Positions 25,089-36,002 of a stretch of DNA of 64,000 nt are shown piece after piece. Numbering within the stretch: position 1 is the stretch's first letter; each line of letters starts with the position of its first letter. The stretch comes from Anaeramoeba flamelloides. Taxonomy: Eukaryota > Metamonada > Anaeramoebidae. The translations under genes and the position numbers were made by a program. The stretch spans positions 315,001-379,000 of the forward strand of contig JANTQA010000016.1 of NCBI GenBank assembly GCA_027625915.1. The letters run 5' to 3'. The notes under the pieces were generated by a model. It ran no database searches, was not told the DNA's origin, and worked only from the letters and a program-made list of their open reading frames with translations.

Positions 25089-25641
25089 AAAAAATAAATA
25101 AATCCATATTTATCTAAAAACTCATTACGGCAAAATTCCGTTTTTGAATAAAAGTTTTTTTAAGGAATAAAAAAATATTTTTAATTATTTTTTTACCCAC
25201 ATTTTAAAATTGGTTATTGGATATTATAATTTTTGTTCTTATTTATTGTTTAAATAAATCTTTTAAATTCTCTCAACGCTTTAGCAATTATTATAAAAAT
25301 ATATTGAATATTTTCAATCTGTTGACTTTACAATCTAAAGTGGAACCTAAAATAATTTTTAATAGCCAAGATCAAATTACAGATTTTTTAAAGTATTCAT
25401 AAAATTGAATTAAATTGAAAAAAAAGATGGAAAAAAATTTGTTTTTAAAGTTTTATTTTGGTTTGGTTATCGTTTTCAAAGCCAAAACCTTTTTTTTTTG
25501 GTTATCAAAAAAAATATATAAATTTGATTTATTTGTTTCTTCTCGTTCAGAATGATAAAATATCTTAAAAAAACAAAATTAAATTCTCTATTATTGTGAT
25601 TGATAAAATTAAATTTAATTTTCGGTAAAATTCTTTTTTTC

Positions 25642-26459
25642 TTAGATAAATGGTTTCTTTTTGGTGAAAGTTGGTCTTCTTTCTTTGTTCTTTTTGGTTG
25701 CACGGTGGATCAATGGGAATTTTAAGTTAGGGTCATGGAATTGGAGTGTTTGTGGCCTTTTGCACTCTTTGTCTTCAAGAACCTTAGTTTTGATGATTTG
25801 GATCGATTGGAATCTTGCTTTGTGGTTTCCTGCCATTTCATTATACATTTGTTGGATGGCTCCTGTTAAAGTGACGTCGCGGTATTCTTTGTACATGTTA
25901 TGTTTTCCAGATCTGGAGTTATATCTTAACCAAATACCATAATTTTTGACTGTTTCTGGATCTTTTTCAAAAATCTTTTTTTTGTTTTTGTTTTTGTTTT
26001 TTGTTTTTGTTTTTTTTTTTTATTTTTTGTGAATTATGATTATTTATTTTAGATTTGTAAGTGTTTGAATTTAATTTTTATGAAATTAGTTGATTGGTTT
26101 GAGTTGTTTTTATGAATGTAATTTTTTTTGAAAAGAGTAAAAAAAAAAATAAAATAAAAAATCAAAAAGCAAATCGTTCCAAAAAAGAAAAAAAAAGGTA
26201 AAATTATAAAAAATCAATAAGAAAGTGATCAAAAACCATCACAATTAAGTAAGGTTAAAAAAGAAAGAAAGTATTTTACCTCGTCAACAGAAAGAATCTC
26301 TCCTTTAACTTTTTTAATTTTTACAAGTCTTTTTGTGAAATACCAAAAACGTGCTTTTGCTACAACACTGTTTGGTGCAAAAAGTTTCATTCTATAGATT
26401 TGTGGGTTTTGTACTTTTTTTGTTGGAATGGCTCTTCCGACGACTTGGTAATATCTCAT
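25642..26459 (-). CDS. RPL18A: 60S ribosomal protein eL20 (RPL18A)
   Basis: Exons 26459-26280 and 25974-25642 join in phase 0 across a 305 bp intron (GTAAAA ... AAAAG) to give 170 residues; human RPL18A has 176. The start MRYYQVVGRAIPT, then YRMKLFAPNSVVAKARFWYF, and in exon 2 NYGIWLRYNSRSGKHNMY, YREYRD-type and QFHDPNLKFPLIHR are diagnostic of this family. The protein is a structural part of the large ribosomal subunit. The stretch upstream of the ATG is AT-rich; a 94-codon frame there (26464-26748) was rejected as non-coding. The product ends in a basic tail (RRPTFTKKKPFI), as in other eukaryotes. Confidence 0.97.
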
Positions 26460-27796
26460 TGTATTAACAAAAAATATTTTTTTTTGTTTTTCTGAAGAAA
26501 ACTATTAAAAAAAATGAAAAGAAGTCTCTTCTTTTCAACCCAAATATATTATAAACAAGAAACATAAAGCCCCAAATCATATAAATCCTTTTTTTTACAA
26601 ATGAATTCAATGAAAGTTTAGATGAGATAATTTTTGCAGATTGAAAATATTGGTTTTTTTGAAAGAAACAGATCTCAAAAATAAGGAAGGTTGTGATAAA
26701 AGAAAAGAATAATTTCGAGAACAAACACCAACTTCTGTTTTTATTCAATCGGTGGTGTGTTACTAGTATTTATAATTTAAATGGGATAAAAGTTTTAAAT
26801 TTAAGATCTTTATCATAATTCTGAAATTCTCAGTTTAGAGTTCTTCATTAACCACACAGATATCTGGAAAAGGTACCAAATAAACCAACCGAGAACTCAT
26901 ATTACTTTTATAACTCGGATATACTCTATTTGTTAAAGAAAAAAAGGAAATACAATAAAAGTAAAAATTTTTTCCGAATTATTATTCAATTATTACATAA
27001 TAGTAAATATTTAGTTTATTTGAATTCTTCATTCACCATTACATACTAGTGTTAGAATAAAAAAGGATCAATTAAATAAAATGAGTGTACTAATATCAAT
27101 CTATTTCTTGACACAAAAAAAAAAAAAATAAGGAAAATGAAGTGAAAATTTTTTCCGATTTACCATTTAAATGTCAGTACTTTTTTAATCCCAGAACTGG
27201 AATTTAAGATACAAATCGAAAAAACAATTTTGTTCCTTTGAAAATATTCAATATTCCATTCCTTGTGAAATATCAGCCCAACCCAGATTCACAATTAAAA
27301 ATATCCAACAATCTGGGGAATCAAAGAAACCCGAAAATAAAAGCCAACCACAATTATCAAAGGAGAACTATATAATTAAAAAAATAATAAAATAGAATCC
27401 TAAATCACAATTTTATATAATACTCCCTTATTATCAAGGTTACCACTGTTCCAGGTCCATCATAAAAATATGGATATAACATTAGGTTATCTCTTTTGAC
27501 AATTCTCTTTTATGAAATAGATCGTGACAAGTTCTTACATATCCTGAGTTAAAAATATAAATTTCTATTAACCCAACATATAAAAAAAATTTTATATTAT
27601 GATAAACAGTTTCAAAAATTGTATTTAACAAATAGAAATAATAAAAACCACTAAAATCATGACCAGTGTTTCAAAATTATGACCTTTCAATTGTATATAC
27701 CTATGATTTTGTAATTTTGAAAATATTAGATACCTCTTAATGCAAGTTTTATGATTTTTTTTTAACATTTTAACGACTTAAAAATTGTAAAATATA
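26460..27796. other. Intergenic, upstream of RPL18A
   Basis: The first part should contain the RPL18A promoter. Two related stretches (about 26910-26985 and 27110-27170) share ACTCTATTTGT and GTGAAAATTTTTTCC motifs with 6325-6360 and 59240-59300. They look like decayed copies of one more small repeat. No gene is seen. Confidence 0.4.
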
Positions 27797-28527
27797 AATC
27801 CTATTCCAAAAATTTGAACTCACCCAAAATCAAAAATAGTAAAACAAATAAAAAAACAATTTATTATATTTTTCCAAACTTAATATAAAAAACCATACAA
27901 GTTACATAAAGTCAGTTCCACTTACAAGGTACAAACTTCAACGAAATTTAAGGCATAAAAAAATAACAAATTAAGGCACAAAATTCATATTCTAGTAAAA
28001 TAAATTATAAAAAAATTTTTCCAAATTTTGTGTCTTAATTTGAGCTTTTTTTGTGCCTTAAATTTGGTTGAAAGTTTTTACCTTAAATTTGGAACTGAAT
28101 GTAGAATTAATGTTTTTATCACAATTATTTTAATACAAATAAAAGAAAAATAAAAATATAAAACCAAAAAATAAAAAGTGTTGTGTCCAAAATAATGTGA
28201 TGGGCAGAATAAAAAATGTATTGATAAATTTGTTGAAATTTCACCAACAATTGTTGATTGATTAAATGATAAGATACCATTGACCAATTGTATGTGATTG
28301 ACTATTTAACAAACTAAAAATTAATTTCCATCAACCATTGAAAAAAATTCCAGATCTAACCAAATAAATTATGTAACTTGGAAAAAATGATACGAAAATA
28401 GAACAAAAAAGACCAAAAAATGAAATAGTTAATAAAATTAAAATGATTTCCAAATTGAAAATAAAATCTATTATTGTTATTCTTTCAACTGTTTAAACTG
28501 TGTCTAAAATTTTTGAATTTGGTTGAT
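27797..28527. mobile_element. Tc1/mariner-like non-autonomous element T1, carrying H2
   Basis: The ends are inverted relatives of AATCCTATTCCAAAAATTTG, matching T2 and T3. Removing H2 (27909-28101) and one TA leaves about 536 bp, close to T2 (549 bp). The left flank is TA; the right boundary is approximate. Confidence 0.65.
27909..28101. mobile_element. H-family foldback element H2 (diverged)
   Basis: It is 193 bp, flanked by TA at 27907-27908 and 28102-28103, with the same palindromic TTAAGGCA phrases as H1 but more mismatches. It is inserted in T1 and is therefore younger than T1. Confidence 0.75.
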
Positions 28528-28995
28528 TTTTTTTTTTTTCGTTTTTCTAATTTTCTTTTTTTTAATTTTTGTATTTTTATTTTTATTAATTTCTCCTCTT
28601 AGGGTTACTATTAGTAACATAGAATAAGTTTTATTTTTTTTTTTAAAATTGGAACTTGAAATACTCTAAGATAATGAACATTAATGTTTTTGCAATTGAA
28701 ATATTTTTACTCATTACATTAATTCTTGATTTGGTATTTATTTTACTTGTAAAACATTTTAATCAAAATATTTTAAAAATAATAAAAAAAAATATCGAAA
28801 ATAATAAATATAAATACAGTCAGTTTCACTTTTAAGGAAGTAGCCACGGTAAAGTAAAATTTTTCACTTTTTTGCAATACTGAAAGGATCAGAAAATAAC
28901 ATTTTTTACTTTGGTTGTAACTCATTGATTTTTATTATTTAAAGTACTTCATTCATTAGATTTTTTAAATTTTTTTTTCAGGTCTCAAAGAAATT

Positions 28996-29088
28996 GCCAC
29001 AATAGAATGTTGAGTTGAATTGCAAAAAATAGTGTTTTGAAAGTTGAATAACTTTTCTTTTATCCTTCTCTCAACATTCTATTGTGGC
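28996..29088. repeat. Internal palindrome of B1
   Basis: GCCACAATAGAATGTTGAG and its exact inverse CTCAACATTCTATTGTGGC enclose about 55 bases. A diverged copy of the same structure is present in B2 (45862-45955). It is a conserved structural part of the B family, or a small element nested in the ancestor. Confidence 0.75.
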
Positions 29089-29454
29089 ATTTAATTTTTT
29101 CATTTTTTATTTTTTCATCATTTTTGAGATTTTTTTTAATCCTGACAAGATAAAGCAATTAGAAATATTTTTTTTATTAGTGGCATTTGGGATTAATGGA
29201 TTTTGTTTAAAATGAACAACAACATTACAATTGAAAGAATCATAAAAGGAAAAATAAATGGGACTTAAATAGCCAGAAGAATTCCAAAATTAGAATAATT
29301 AAGTCAAATTATAAATTATTAGGATTTTAAATCATTGCGTTTAGTGGAATTAGAGAAGTGAATATGATTATATGTTATCAAAGTTTAAAACACAAAATAT
29401 CCAGAAATTTTATTCAAAAAATCTGAAATTATCTTCTCCCAAAAAAAAAAACTA

Positions 29455-30003
29455 AACCCCATTCCAAAAATTTGGACATATCAGAAAATCAAAAATAGGA
29501 AAACAAAAACTCAATTTATTATATTTTCCCAAACCTAATATAAAACCATATTTAAATAACCCAGTATTAATGGTTTTTTAAGTACTCATTTTCATCCAAA
29601 TATAAGAAAACAATATAAAATAAAAAAATCAAAACAAGTGTACCCAAAATAATGAAACGAGCTGAAATGAAAGAGTTTGAACAAAAAATATATTGGTAGA
29701 TTTGTTAAAATTATACCAACAATGGTTAATCGATCAAATGATAAGATACCATGGACAGGTTGTATGTGGATTTTTCAATTTTTTGAAACTCAACACTAAC
29801 ATTCTATCAACCATCTATAAAAAAATTTCAGATCTAACTAAGCAGATTAAGTAACTGAAAAATTGGAAATGAAAACAAAAACAAAAAAAGACAAAAAAAT
29901 GAAATAGTTTGTTGAATTAAAATTAATTTCGAATTGGATGTAAATCATGTTATTATTATTTTTTCAACTGTTTAAAATGTGTCCAAATTAATGGAATTAA
30001 GTT
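29455..30003. mobile_element. Tc1/mariner-like non-autonomous element T2
   Basis: It is 549 bp with ends AACCCCATTCCAAAAATTTG and the inverted relative of AACTTAATTCCATTAATTTG. TA flanks it at 29453-29454 and 30004-30005. It lies inside B1. Internal phrases such as CCAACAATGGTTAATCGATC recur in T1 and T3. Confidence 0.75.
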
Positions 30004-31393
30004 TATTTTAATAAAAAAATAATAATAAAAAAAACTATTCTATCAATATAATCTCAATTTTTTTATTGTTGAACATTACTAAAAAAAAAAATATCAAATA
30101 ATTTTTTTAAAAAAATTTTTAGAGAATCTACGATCACACGCCACTAAAATAAAATGTTCTTATCTCATCTCTCTCAAATTTTTATCATGTATTATGGTGT
30201 AGCTACTCCCTTAAGGCACAAACTTGGAAGGTAATTTAAGGCACAAAAAAATCTCAAATTAAGGCACAAAATTTGGAATTTTTTTTTTTACAATTTATTT
30301 TTACTAGAATTTAAATTTTGTGCCTTAATTTGAGATTTTTTTTGTGCCTTAAATTTAGTTGAAAGTTTGTGCCTTAAAAGTGAAACTGACTGTACTTTTG
30401 ATATAAATAAATTATTAAAAAAAAAAAAAAACAGAGATTCAAAATTTACACCGTTTTAGGTGTATTGTCAACAATTATTATTTGAAATAAATAATTTTCC
30501 TATTGAAGAGGTAGTTTTAGTGACTAAATTCTTAACTGCTATTTTAAATAACGTATAAACATATTCATTCAAAATTAACAATTTAAAACAAGAAAATTTC
30601 TGGAAAAATCTGTGAAATACAAAACAATACTAAACTTCTTTGTAAATTTGTTTTCAATTCTTGCAAATACACTATTAAAAACAATTGTGTTAGTTTTCAA
30701 AGAGTTGATCCTTGGTACTTTTTGAAATATCAAAGATTTTTTTTTCTTTTTTTTTTATTTCAAATTAGTTATTATTATTAAAAGATTATTATATATTCTC
30801 TACTCTGACAAATTTGATGTTTAAAAAATACCTACAAATTATTTTTAATCAAATCAATTATAAAGTATAGAAGAAAACAATTAGTAATAACTTGAATAAA
30901 TTTAATCATTTACAAATTTTATAAAAGATTAAAAAGATTAGAATTTTTTTGATAAATTTAAATTTTTGGAATTGAGAATGCTGTTAATAAGTTTTTTAAA
31001 TTGAACTATTTGACTTTGAGATATTTTGAATTTTTTTTAAAGTTATTTCCCTTGTTGTAATTGAAATAAGTGTGTGTATCTGTAATCTCATTTTTAATCT
31101 CAAACCCTTCTTTGTTATGGAACAAATTCATGATAAGTGACTCGGGAATTAAAAGAAAAAAAAAATTTATTAAGAGCAACTCAAAAATATTATCTTAAAG
31201 GGCTGTTTATAAAAATGGTTTAACTTTTTCAATTCTTTGGAATTTAAGAGTGAAATTCCTTGCTTCTACTAATTCCTAATAAGAATTTTTTGATAGAGTA
31301 TTTCAAGATCAAGTAAAATCAAATTTTGAATTGTATTTCATTTTTTGTTCTTTACCATATTTTGAAATAATAAAAAAAATTGTGAATTGGACA

Positions 31394-31784
31394 ATGGAGG
31401 GGCTAAACGAAGACTCACTTCAGAACCTTTTTAACTTTTCTTTAGAAGCAATATCACAAATTTTACCAAAAAACAACCCAAAAAACAATCAAGCAAATGA
31501 TTTGGAAACGATTAGAACAGAACACCTAGATGCAGTTTATTCAAATATCCAAATTTTAACAGACTCAATCCTTTCAAACCCTTTTCAAGAGTCACTCCAA
31601 AAGAAGAAAATTGCTTCAAATATCAATAAGTGTCTTCAAGATCTTCCAACGATGGGCAAAATATTTGATTCTCAAGGCAACCAAACTTTGCAAAAAAAAC
31701 AAGATCCGAACCAAATATTTCAAAGTTTAGGATCACAAATAAAACCCCACCCTCGATCACAACCACATAAAAAACAACAAGCCC

Positions 31785-31815
<31 letters not shown>

Positions 31816-32236
31816 GGAAAAACAAAAACCAAAAAAACACCAATATCAATTGCATAATAAAAAAACAGATTATAATCTACTTTCAAAAGTCTACAAACAA
31901 AAAACATCAAGAATATTATCTGAGATTAATTATATTCAGGACGTTGTTGAAGAAGGAATAGAAAGTTGGTCAAAAGATTATCAAAAAAATCATCAATTGA
32001 ATAAATTGGTACCATTTGAGGAAAATAAGAAAAAAAAAAAACAAAAAATAAATCTAAACACAAGCCTGAAAAGCTTAACCCCAAAGCGAATCCCAAAAGA
32101 TCTCAAAGACTTAAAAATGAAATTTGTTTCTAAACAAAACCCAAAATCAAAAAAATCATCACAACAGAACAACAATATTAAAAAGCAAAACAACCCACAA
32201 ACAGAAAAACCAACCCAGCAAACTGGTAATCATTAA
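31394..32236 (+). CDS. Lysine-rich protein of unknown function
   Basis: A single open frame of 280 codons from the ATG at 31394. The frame is open for 21 codons further upstream, but the Tyr/Phe/Ile-rich translation there looks like untranslated sequence. Residues 1-100 are predicted helical and of ordinary composition (MEGLNEDSLQNLFNFSLEAI). The middle has a Lys/Glu tract; residues about 165-210 form another helical patch (LLSKVYKQKTSRILSEINYI); the tail is Lys/Asn/Gln-rich. I recognise no domain. Long basic tails like this are common in nucleolar or RNA-associated proteins, but that is not evidence. It stands alone between repeat clusters. An upstream exon cannot be ruled out. Confidence 0.6.
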
Positions 32237-32630
32237 AATTTTAATAAATCTCTTTTTTTCTTTTTTTTTTTCGATACATTTTTTGTAATTAAATCAGAAA
32301 AATTGAATTTAATTATGGTAAGACTAAAATTTGAATTGACTTCTCTTTTTTTAACACCACTTCAAATTGAGACCAAACAATCTTTTATTAATATAATTCA
32401 GTTTAGCATTGGACTGAATTGTTAAGTGAAACAATTTTTTGACCTAATTTAATTGAAATTTTGATAAGAAATTATCACTTTTAAAGGAATATTTTACATA
32501 TGAGTTTTTTCTAAAACTATTAGCAAAATATTCCCAACCTTTTTCCATTTTAATTTCCATTTCTGTTTCCGTTTCTGAAATGGTGTTTTACAATCTACTG
32601 ATAAAAAGAAAAAACTATAGATAGAAAATA

Positions 32631-33687
32631 AACTCCATTACAAAAATTTGATACACACTTACCATTAAAAATAGGCAAAAAAAATCTAGTTTCTTTGTAT
32701 TTTTGCAAAACTTAATATTACATCACGTTTAAGTGTCACAGTATTAATATTTTTATATGTAAACTTTTTTATCCAAATAAAAGAAAAAATAAAATGACAA
32801 AATAAAAAATATATGTGTTCAAAAGAATGAAACTGAGTACAACAAAAAAATTTGAGGTTTTAAATAAACTATCTTTCATAATAATTGGTCCATTAAAAAT
32901 CAAATTTTAAATAAAAATATTTTTAATAATTGAAGTTATCTATTATAATATAAAAATTTAGATTTTAATATTCAATACTATACTCAAGAGATATTTATTT
33001 TTTGTCCAAAAATAAAAGAAAAAAAAATAAAAAAAACTGTTAAAAAAAATTGGGACATTTATTTTGAAATAAGCATTACATAAAAAATAGAAAATTTAAA
33101 AAAGTAAAAAAAACCATTTATCGGTTCTCCTTTGATTTGAATAACTAAATCTAATCTCTTTTTCATATTTGAAACCAAATTTTTCATTAATTCATCAGTT
33201 ACTTCTTTCCAATTTTTCATTTCCATTTTCCATTTTAACAAAACACTGTTGAAAAAATTAAAAAGAGAAAAAATGATTTATTTGCAAACTTTTCATTGTG
33301 AGAGGAAAAACTTCAAAACGATACAAAAGCAATTCATTATTCAAATGTAAGATGGGCCATTTATTATGAAATTTAGTTTATGTTGAAATTCCACCAACAA
33401 TTATTAACTGATCAAATATTAGATACAATCAACTAATTGTATTTGATTTTTCTTTTTTAACTAAACTCAACTTTTCACCTTATATCAATCATTGGAAAAA
33501 AAAATTCCCGAATAACGTAACAGATTTGGATAATTGGAAAAAAAGGAAATGAAAACAAAATCAAAAAGAAAAAAAAATGTTAAAAATAGTTGTTAAAATC
33601 AAAATTATTTCCAAATTTCAGCAAACTGTGTAGTATTATTATTCTCAAAATTATTTAAAGCTGTTTCCAAATTTTTGAAATTTGGTT
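32631..33687. mobile_element. Tc1/mariner-like element T3, longest copy
   Basis: It is 1057 bp with T-family ends (AACTCCATTACAAAAATTTG and inverted partner) and TA on both sides (32629-32630, 33688-33689). It has about 500 bases in the middle that T1 and T2 lack. This middle holds the transposase-like fragment at 33059-33241, read on the minus strand. Confidence 0.65.
33059..33241 (-). pseudogene. C-terminal fragment of a Tc1/mariner transposase
   Basis: The minus strand reads NWKEVTDELMKNLVSNMKKR followed by LDLVIQIKGEPI. Tc1 family transposases end with a Trp, a helix, an SMPRR-type motif and VI-x-x-KG-G, and this fragment follows that spacing. The rest of the transposase is not readable, so the copy is dead. 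It supports assigning the T family to Tc1/mariner, although this fragment could itself be a nested insertion. Confidence 0.5.
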
Positions 33688-33936
33688 TAGATTGAATAAC
33701 CATTTTTTAAAAGTTAAAACCAAAAAGTTTTAAGTGCTATCAGAGTTTTTGGAACAAGTTTTGTTATTTCAAAAACTCTATCTATTATTCAATATTAACA
33801 ATTTATTTGATTCTCTGCAGAAGAAAATTAAAAACATTTGTTCAATTTTTGAATTTGAATTGAAATCATTTTTTTGATCTAAAAAATTTTAAAGAATTCT
33901 TGAAACAAATCAAGGCTGAATTTAAAATCAATTGAT

Positions 33937-34105
33937 TTTGTTTGCCTCTTACACCACATATTGTTCTACATTATATTCAAGTATATTTATACCATTATCA
34001 TGAACTCCATCATGATTTGAAGGTAAATGATGTGGAAAAATTTATTTTTCGAACCTTTTCAAGGTAAATTTTGAAGATGGTTTGTCCCAAAATGGAAAAT
34101 TTTCG
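33937..34105 (-). pseudogene. Coding-like fragment with in-frame stops
   Basis: The minus strand reads one frame with ordinary protein composition (FWDKPSSKFTLKRFEK, then HHLPSNHDGVHDNG, NILEYNVEQYVV) broken by stops. No family is recognised. It lies between T3 and the fragments upstream of the PIP kinase. Confidence 0.25.
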
Positions 34106-34556
34106 AAAAAAAACGTCTAAATTTTAAATTTTAACAATAAATCCTGACTCGACAATCTTTAAAGACAATAAAAATGAAGTTAAAAATAAACACAATATGA
34201 ACTAATAGACAAATTTGAATAGCACTTAAAAATTTAAAACCAAAAAGTTTTCAAAAATAACAAACAAAAATTATTTTAAATCATAAAAATTTTGCAAATT
34301 CTTATTTTAATTATTGTAAAAGTAATTAGTAAAAAATCCGAAATTAAAATGATTAAATTAATAAAAAAATATCATTTTAAAAAATTTGAAGATTTAAAAC
34401 CAGTGGGTATAAAAGATATTTTTTTCTTCAGAAAAGATTTATGACCAAATAAAATACCAAAAAAATAAATCAGTTAAAAATTTTGATAAAATTCAATCTT
34501 TATAAATTGTAATTAAATAAAAATGAATGAAAAAGAATTTTTTCTTTTTTTAAAAG

Positions 34557-35032
34557 ATATTCAAAGAATATTTTTTTCATTGGATTAAAAATCCAAATGA
34601 AGAAATAATTAATTTTATTAATGAAAGAAATATTTTATTTATCCAAAAACCTGGTTGGAGATTGGACGAATTGCTTTAAATTATAAACCAATTTCAATTA
34701 ATAACACTTTAGCGAGATTTTTTCTAAAAACTTATCTTTAAAGGAATAGAAAATCCTTGGGATCTAGTATCAATTTCTCTTCAAAGAAGAAGAAAAAAAA
34801 AAAAAAAAAAGAACAAGAATAGCTGTGCTAAATATGTTATTTGAATCAAAAATGAATTATAAAATAAATATAATTTTTTTTTTTTTTTTCAAACAAATGA
34901 TATCAAAAAATACTTTCATATAATTAGTCATATATTAGTTCATTATGGGTACTCAGTAAATATATTAAAAATGAAAAAATCAAAATTTTGGTTACAAAAA
35001 TCGTATAAAAAAGAAGTAACAGGGATTTATCG
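34557..35032 (+). pseudogene. Coding-like fragments upstream of the PIP kinase
   Basis: Two segments look coding. 34557-34676 reads EYFFHWIKNPNEEIINFI and ends QKPGWRLDELL at a TAA. 34893-35032 reads YFHIISHILVHYGYSVNIL and ends at a strong GTGAGT donor. Between them two shorter pieces (ISINNTLARFFLKTY and ENPWDLVSISLQRRR) lie in different frames. A 3' acceptor (TTTTACAG) at 35221 would splice to a stop after seven codons. I could not build one consistent protein, so this is either a decayed gene or the 5' part of a neighbour with undetected introns. Confidence 0.35.
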
Positions 35033-35661
35033 GTGAGTCACCCTTTCTCCTTTGATTTTTGTATTTATTAATCATTTTTTATTGAAAAAATTAAACATTT
35101 TGCAAAAACGTGTCTAAATGTTTGTAGATGATTGGATTTTAATAATGTAAGTGTCAATGATTGAGATAGATTATTAATTGAATATATAAACTAAAATTCA
35201 ATTTTTTTTTTTTTTTTACAGATTAAAACAATTCAAAGAATAACAATACTGCACAATTTCATTCAGTTTTCTCATAATTTTTATTTTTGTAAAATAATAT
35301 TAAAATCATAGAATCATTTTTTTGATTTTTATTTTCATTTCTTTTTTCCAATTTCGTAAATTTTATGAGATCAAATTTTTTTTTGAGAACGATTGATATT
35401 AGGTCAAAGTTGAGTTATTTTAAATAGAAACCCCCAAATAAAATCTGTTTGATGCGTTCTAACCCTTTGATCGATCAATATTTATTAATAGAATTTTAAC
35501 AAATTCACCAATACATTTTTTTTTCTTGTGCCCTCTCCAAAATTTATGGGAACACTTTTGATTTATTTAGATTGATAATTATTAATTTTTTTACTTTTTG
35601 GGTATTGTAAATGATTAATAATTGTTCATATTTTCAAACTTTACACCAAAAAATTGGAATG

Positions 35662-35664
<3 letters not shown>

Positions 35665-35718
<54 letters not shown>
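35665..35718. repeat. AT dinucleotide microsatellite
   Basis: There are 27 uninterrupted AT units. Shorter AT tracts occur at 36682-36704 and 46583-46606. Confidence 0.95.
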
Positions 35719-35720
<2 letters not shown>

Positions 35721-36002
35721 ATTCCGTTTATTTGAAGTTTGTCAGAATTAATAACTAGCAAAATATTTTTAGAAAGTAAATACCTTTCTAGTATAAACAA
35801 AGATTTATTGCAAATTTTGATTTAAAAAAAAGTAAAATTTAAAAAAAATTCCTTGGTTTGTTTTTAAGCCTATTTACAGGTAAAACAATACGTTATAACA
35901 TTTTTCAATTCAATAAATAAATGTGTGAATGAATGAATGGATTTTTGTAAACTTTTTGTGTTAATTTGAATGGTGTATTATTATTTTTACGAATTTTAAT
36001 AG

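Larger units (their letters stand above)
28836..30210. mobile_element. B-family element B1 with TTAA duplication, carrying T2
   Basis: The element starts GGAAGTAGCCAC and ends with the inverse of GGGAGTAGCTAC. It is bordered by TTAA on both sides (28832-28835 and 30211-30214), which was single in uninterrupted H. Length is 1375 bp including T2 (29455-30003), or about 824 bp without it. A 93 bp internal palindrome lies at 28996-29088. B2 at about 45225-46130 is a reversed relative. No transposase frame survives. A TTAA duplication suggests piggyBac-type mobilisation. Confidence 0.7.
28817..30392. mobile_element. H-family foldback H3, split by element B1
   Basis: The left tip of H3 (28817-28835) and its remainder (30211-30392) are separated by B1. 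Rejoined they match H1 over its length. TA flanks the outer ends (28815-28816 and 30393-30394). H3 must predate B1. Confidence 0.8.

Noticed and set aside
26464-26748. 94-codon minus-strand frame just upstream of RPL18A
   Set aside because: It is Phe/Ile/Lys-rich with no conserved segment, and RPL18A starts at its own well-aligned ATG.
34670-34745. Programmed frameshifting at two CTTTAA sites
   Set aside because: The two sites need different shifts (+1 and -1 or +2), so one common mechanism does not fit; decay or unseen introns are simpler.
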